From assembly GCA_002633005.1 (NCBI GenBank), contig NMRA01000006.1, positions 670,537 to 722,682 on the forward strand: a DNA stretch of 52,146 nucleotides, given 5' to 3'. Below are positions 51,300 to 52,146 of the stretch, piece by piece. Origin of the DNA: Phoronis australis (lineage: Eukaryota > Phoronida > Phoronidae). The position numbers were made by a program, and so were the translations under genes. The notes beneath the pieces are model-generated. The model searched no databases and had not been told where the DNA came from. It saw only the letters and a list, made by a program, of their open reading frames with translations. Positions within the stretch are counted from its first letter, which is position 1. Each line of letters opens with the position of its first letter.

Positions 51300-51845
51300 T
51301 TACTATAGAAGCTTCATATGCCGGAAGCTTTTCGGCAAATTATGCCTTACACTGATTAAAACATCAAAGTCTCGTTGTTATAAGTACTTTGTGCTGTCGA
51401 TGTCTTTAACTCTTTCCAACTCGAACAAATTCTCTCGTAATCAAACTTTTTCAAGAAGTCCTTCGTTCAGTTGCGCAAATCAGCAACTGGCCATTTTTAC
51501 ACTAGGTGTGCAAATTTTACCGCGCCCGGCAGGAGCACGTGCAGTGTTAAATAAAGGCTAGTTATTGATTTGGACTGTTCGCGCTCGCCAGGGCAGGAGC
51601 GTGCGCAGTGTTGAAAATGACCAGTTGCCAATTTGAGCAACTCAAAGAATGACTGTTCGAAAAAGTTTGATTACGGGGGTATTTGTTCCAGTTGGAAGGA
51701 ATTAAAGATACTGACCGACGCCTACAGCCACCTAAGTCTTAGCTAGGCTAGAAAGTAGTAAGGTATCCTCCTCTCTATGTGAGGCATAATTCGCCGAAAA
51801 CCTTTCAACTCCACTGAGGCCAGATAGAGACGGTGGTCACTGTCT
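51300..51845. mobile_element. Fold-back element of about 540 bases
   Basis: The left arm (about 51310-51525) and right arm (about 51595-51840) are reverse complements. Landmark pairs are TTCGGCAAATTATGCC with GGCATAATTCGCCGAA, CGTAATCAAACTTTTTC with GAAAAAGTTTGATTACG, and GCAACTGGCCATTTTTACAC with the GTGTTGAAAATGACCAGTTGC block. The centre is near 51560. No coding sequence. Confidence 0.8.
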
Positions 51846-51989
51846 ATGCCCTACCATCATCATAGGCAGAGCGGTGTGCTCCCTACCTCACTCTCTCTAA
51901 TCAGACTCAGACTCAAACAAGAGTCGGAGAAAAGTCAGCAAGGCCAAGCCCAGGGCGGCACTAGTCGGATATAATGGACCCTAACATAT

Positions 51990-52146
51990 CAGGGCTCGAC
52001 ATAACGAGCTGCAGGTCGCATTTGCGACCTGAAATTTGGAAATGCGAGCTGAGATTTTTGTCAGCTCGTATCAAGTCGCAAAATGCGACCTGGAATTTCC
52101 AACGAATGCGAGCTGAGTTTTTACACTTCTCAACAGATACCTGGCA
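51990..52146 (+). mobile_element. Left end of a CAGGGCTCGACAT element, cut by the window
   Basis: CAGGGCTCGACAT at 51990-52002 starts an element whose interior is built of alternating GGTCGCATTTGCGACCTG and AATGCGAGCTGAG motifs, each a short inverted repeat. The other end lies beyond the window. Confidence 0.6.

Noticed and set aside
1-52146. CRISPR arrays, operons, bacterial promoters or phage genes
   Set aside because: All genes are spliced animal genes; the tandem repeats have no spacer structure and no cas-like gene is present.
49985-52146. First exon of ATP5F1D (transit peptide)
   Set aside because: No minus-strand exon ending in a sequence like FASPTQ with a donor was found; the exon is presumably beyond the window.

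Overview
This is nuclear DNA of an intron-rich animal, most likely a marine invertebrate. I do not name the species. The evidence is four genes with animal-type spliced exons and GT-AG introns of about 60 to 3,300 bases. The intergenic and intronic DNA is AT-rich and full of minisatellites, fold-back elements and short inverted-repeat transposons. Three N characters and a poly-C run mark it as a draft assembly. Only exons are convincingly coding; almost all free-standing ORFs in the window are chance.

Layout, left to right. (1) 1-2044: repeats, including a fold-back element at about 322-1150. (2) 2178-4078, plus strand: the last exons of RAE1 (mRNA export / spindle WD40 protein); its stop codon is the first triplet of the last exon. 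(3) 5983-38814, minus strand: RICTOR, the defining scaffold subunit of mTOR complex 2. I placed 32 exons. Reading phase agrees at every junction from exon 1 to 26 and from exon 27 to 32; one junction (26/27) is unresolved. RAE1 and RICTOR are tail to tail. (4) 39059-43678, plus strand: a five-exon six-bladed propeller protein of the DFPase / SMP-30 family, 314 residues, starting only 244 bases from the RICTOR start codon (head to head, probable shared promoter). Its calcium and catalytic residues look mostly replaced. (5) 46659-49984, minus strand: the three 3' coding exons of ATP5F1D (mitochondrial ATP synthase delta subunit), tail to tail with the DFPase-like gene; its first exon was not found and may lie beyond the window. 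(6) 49985-52146: repeats only.

The most unusual structure is a recurrent one. At three unrelated exons (RICTOR exons 5 and 22, and the second-to-last coding exon of ATP5F1D) a minisatellite begins exactly at the exon end, and every repeat unit carries a copy of the exon end plus its 5' splice site. A fourth exon (RICTOR exon 12) has a 65-base duplication of its 3' splice site. The second notable signal is a dispersed repeat made of modules of about 145 bases, each carrying a sequence that fits the CTCF core motif (CCASYAGRKGGCRS). I found it in RICTOR and ATP5F1D introns.

The four genes are housekeeping genes and do not form one pathway. RAE1 acts at the nuclear pore, RICTOR in growth signalling, ATP5F1D in mitochondria, and the propeller protein has no known role here. 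Their interest lies in their arrangement (alternating convergent and divergent pairs) and in what repeats have done to their splice sites.
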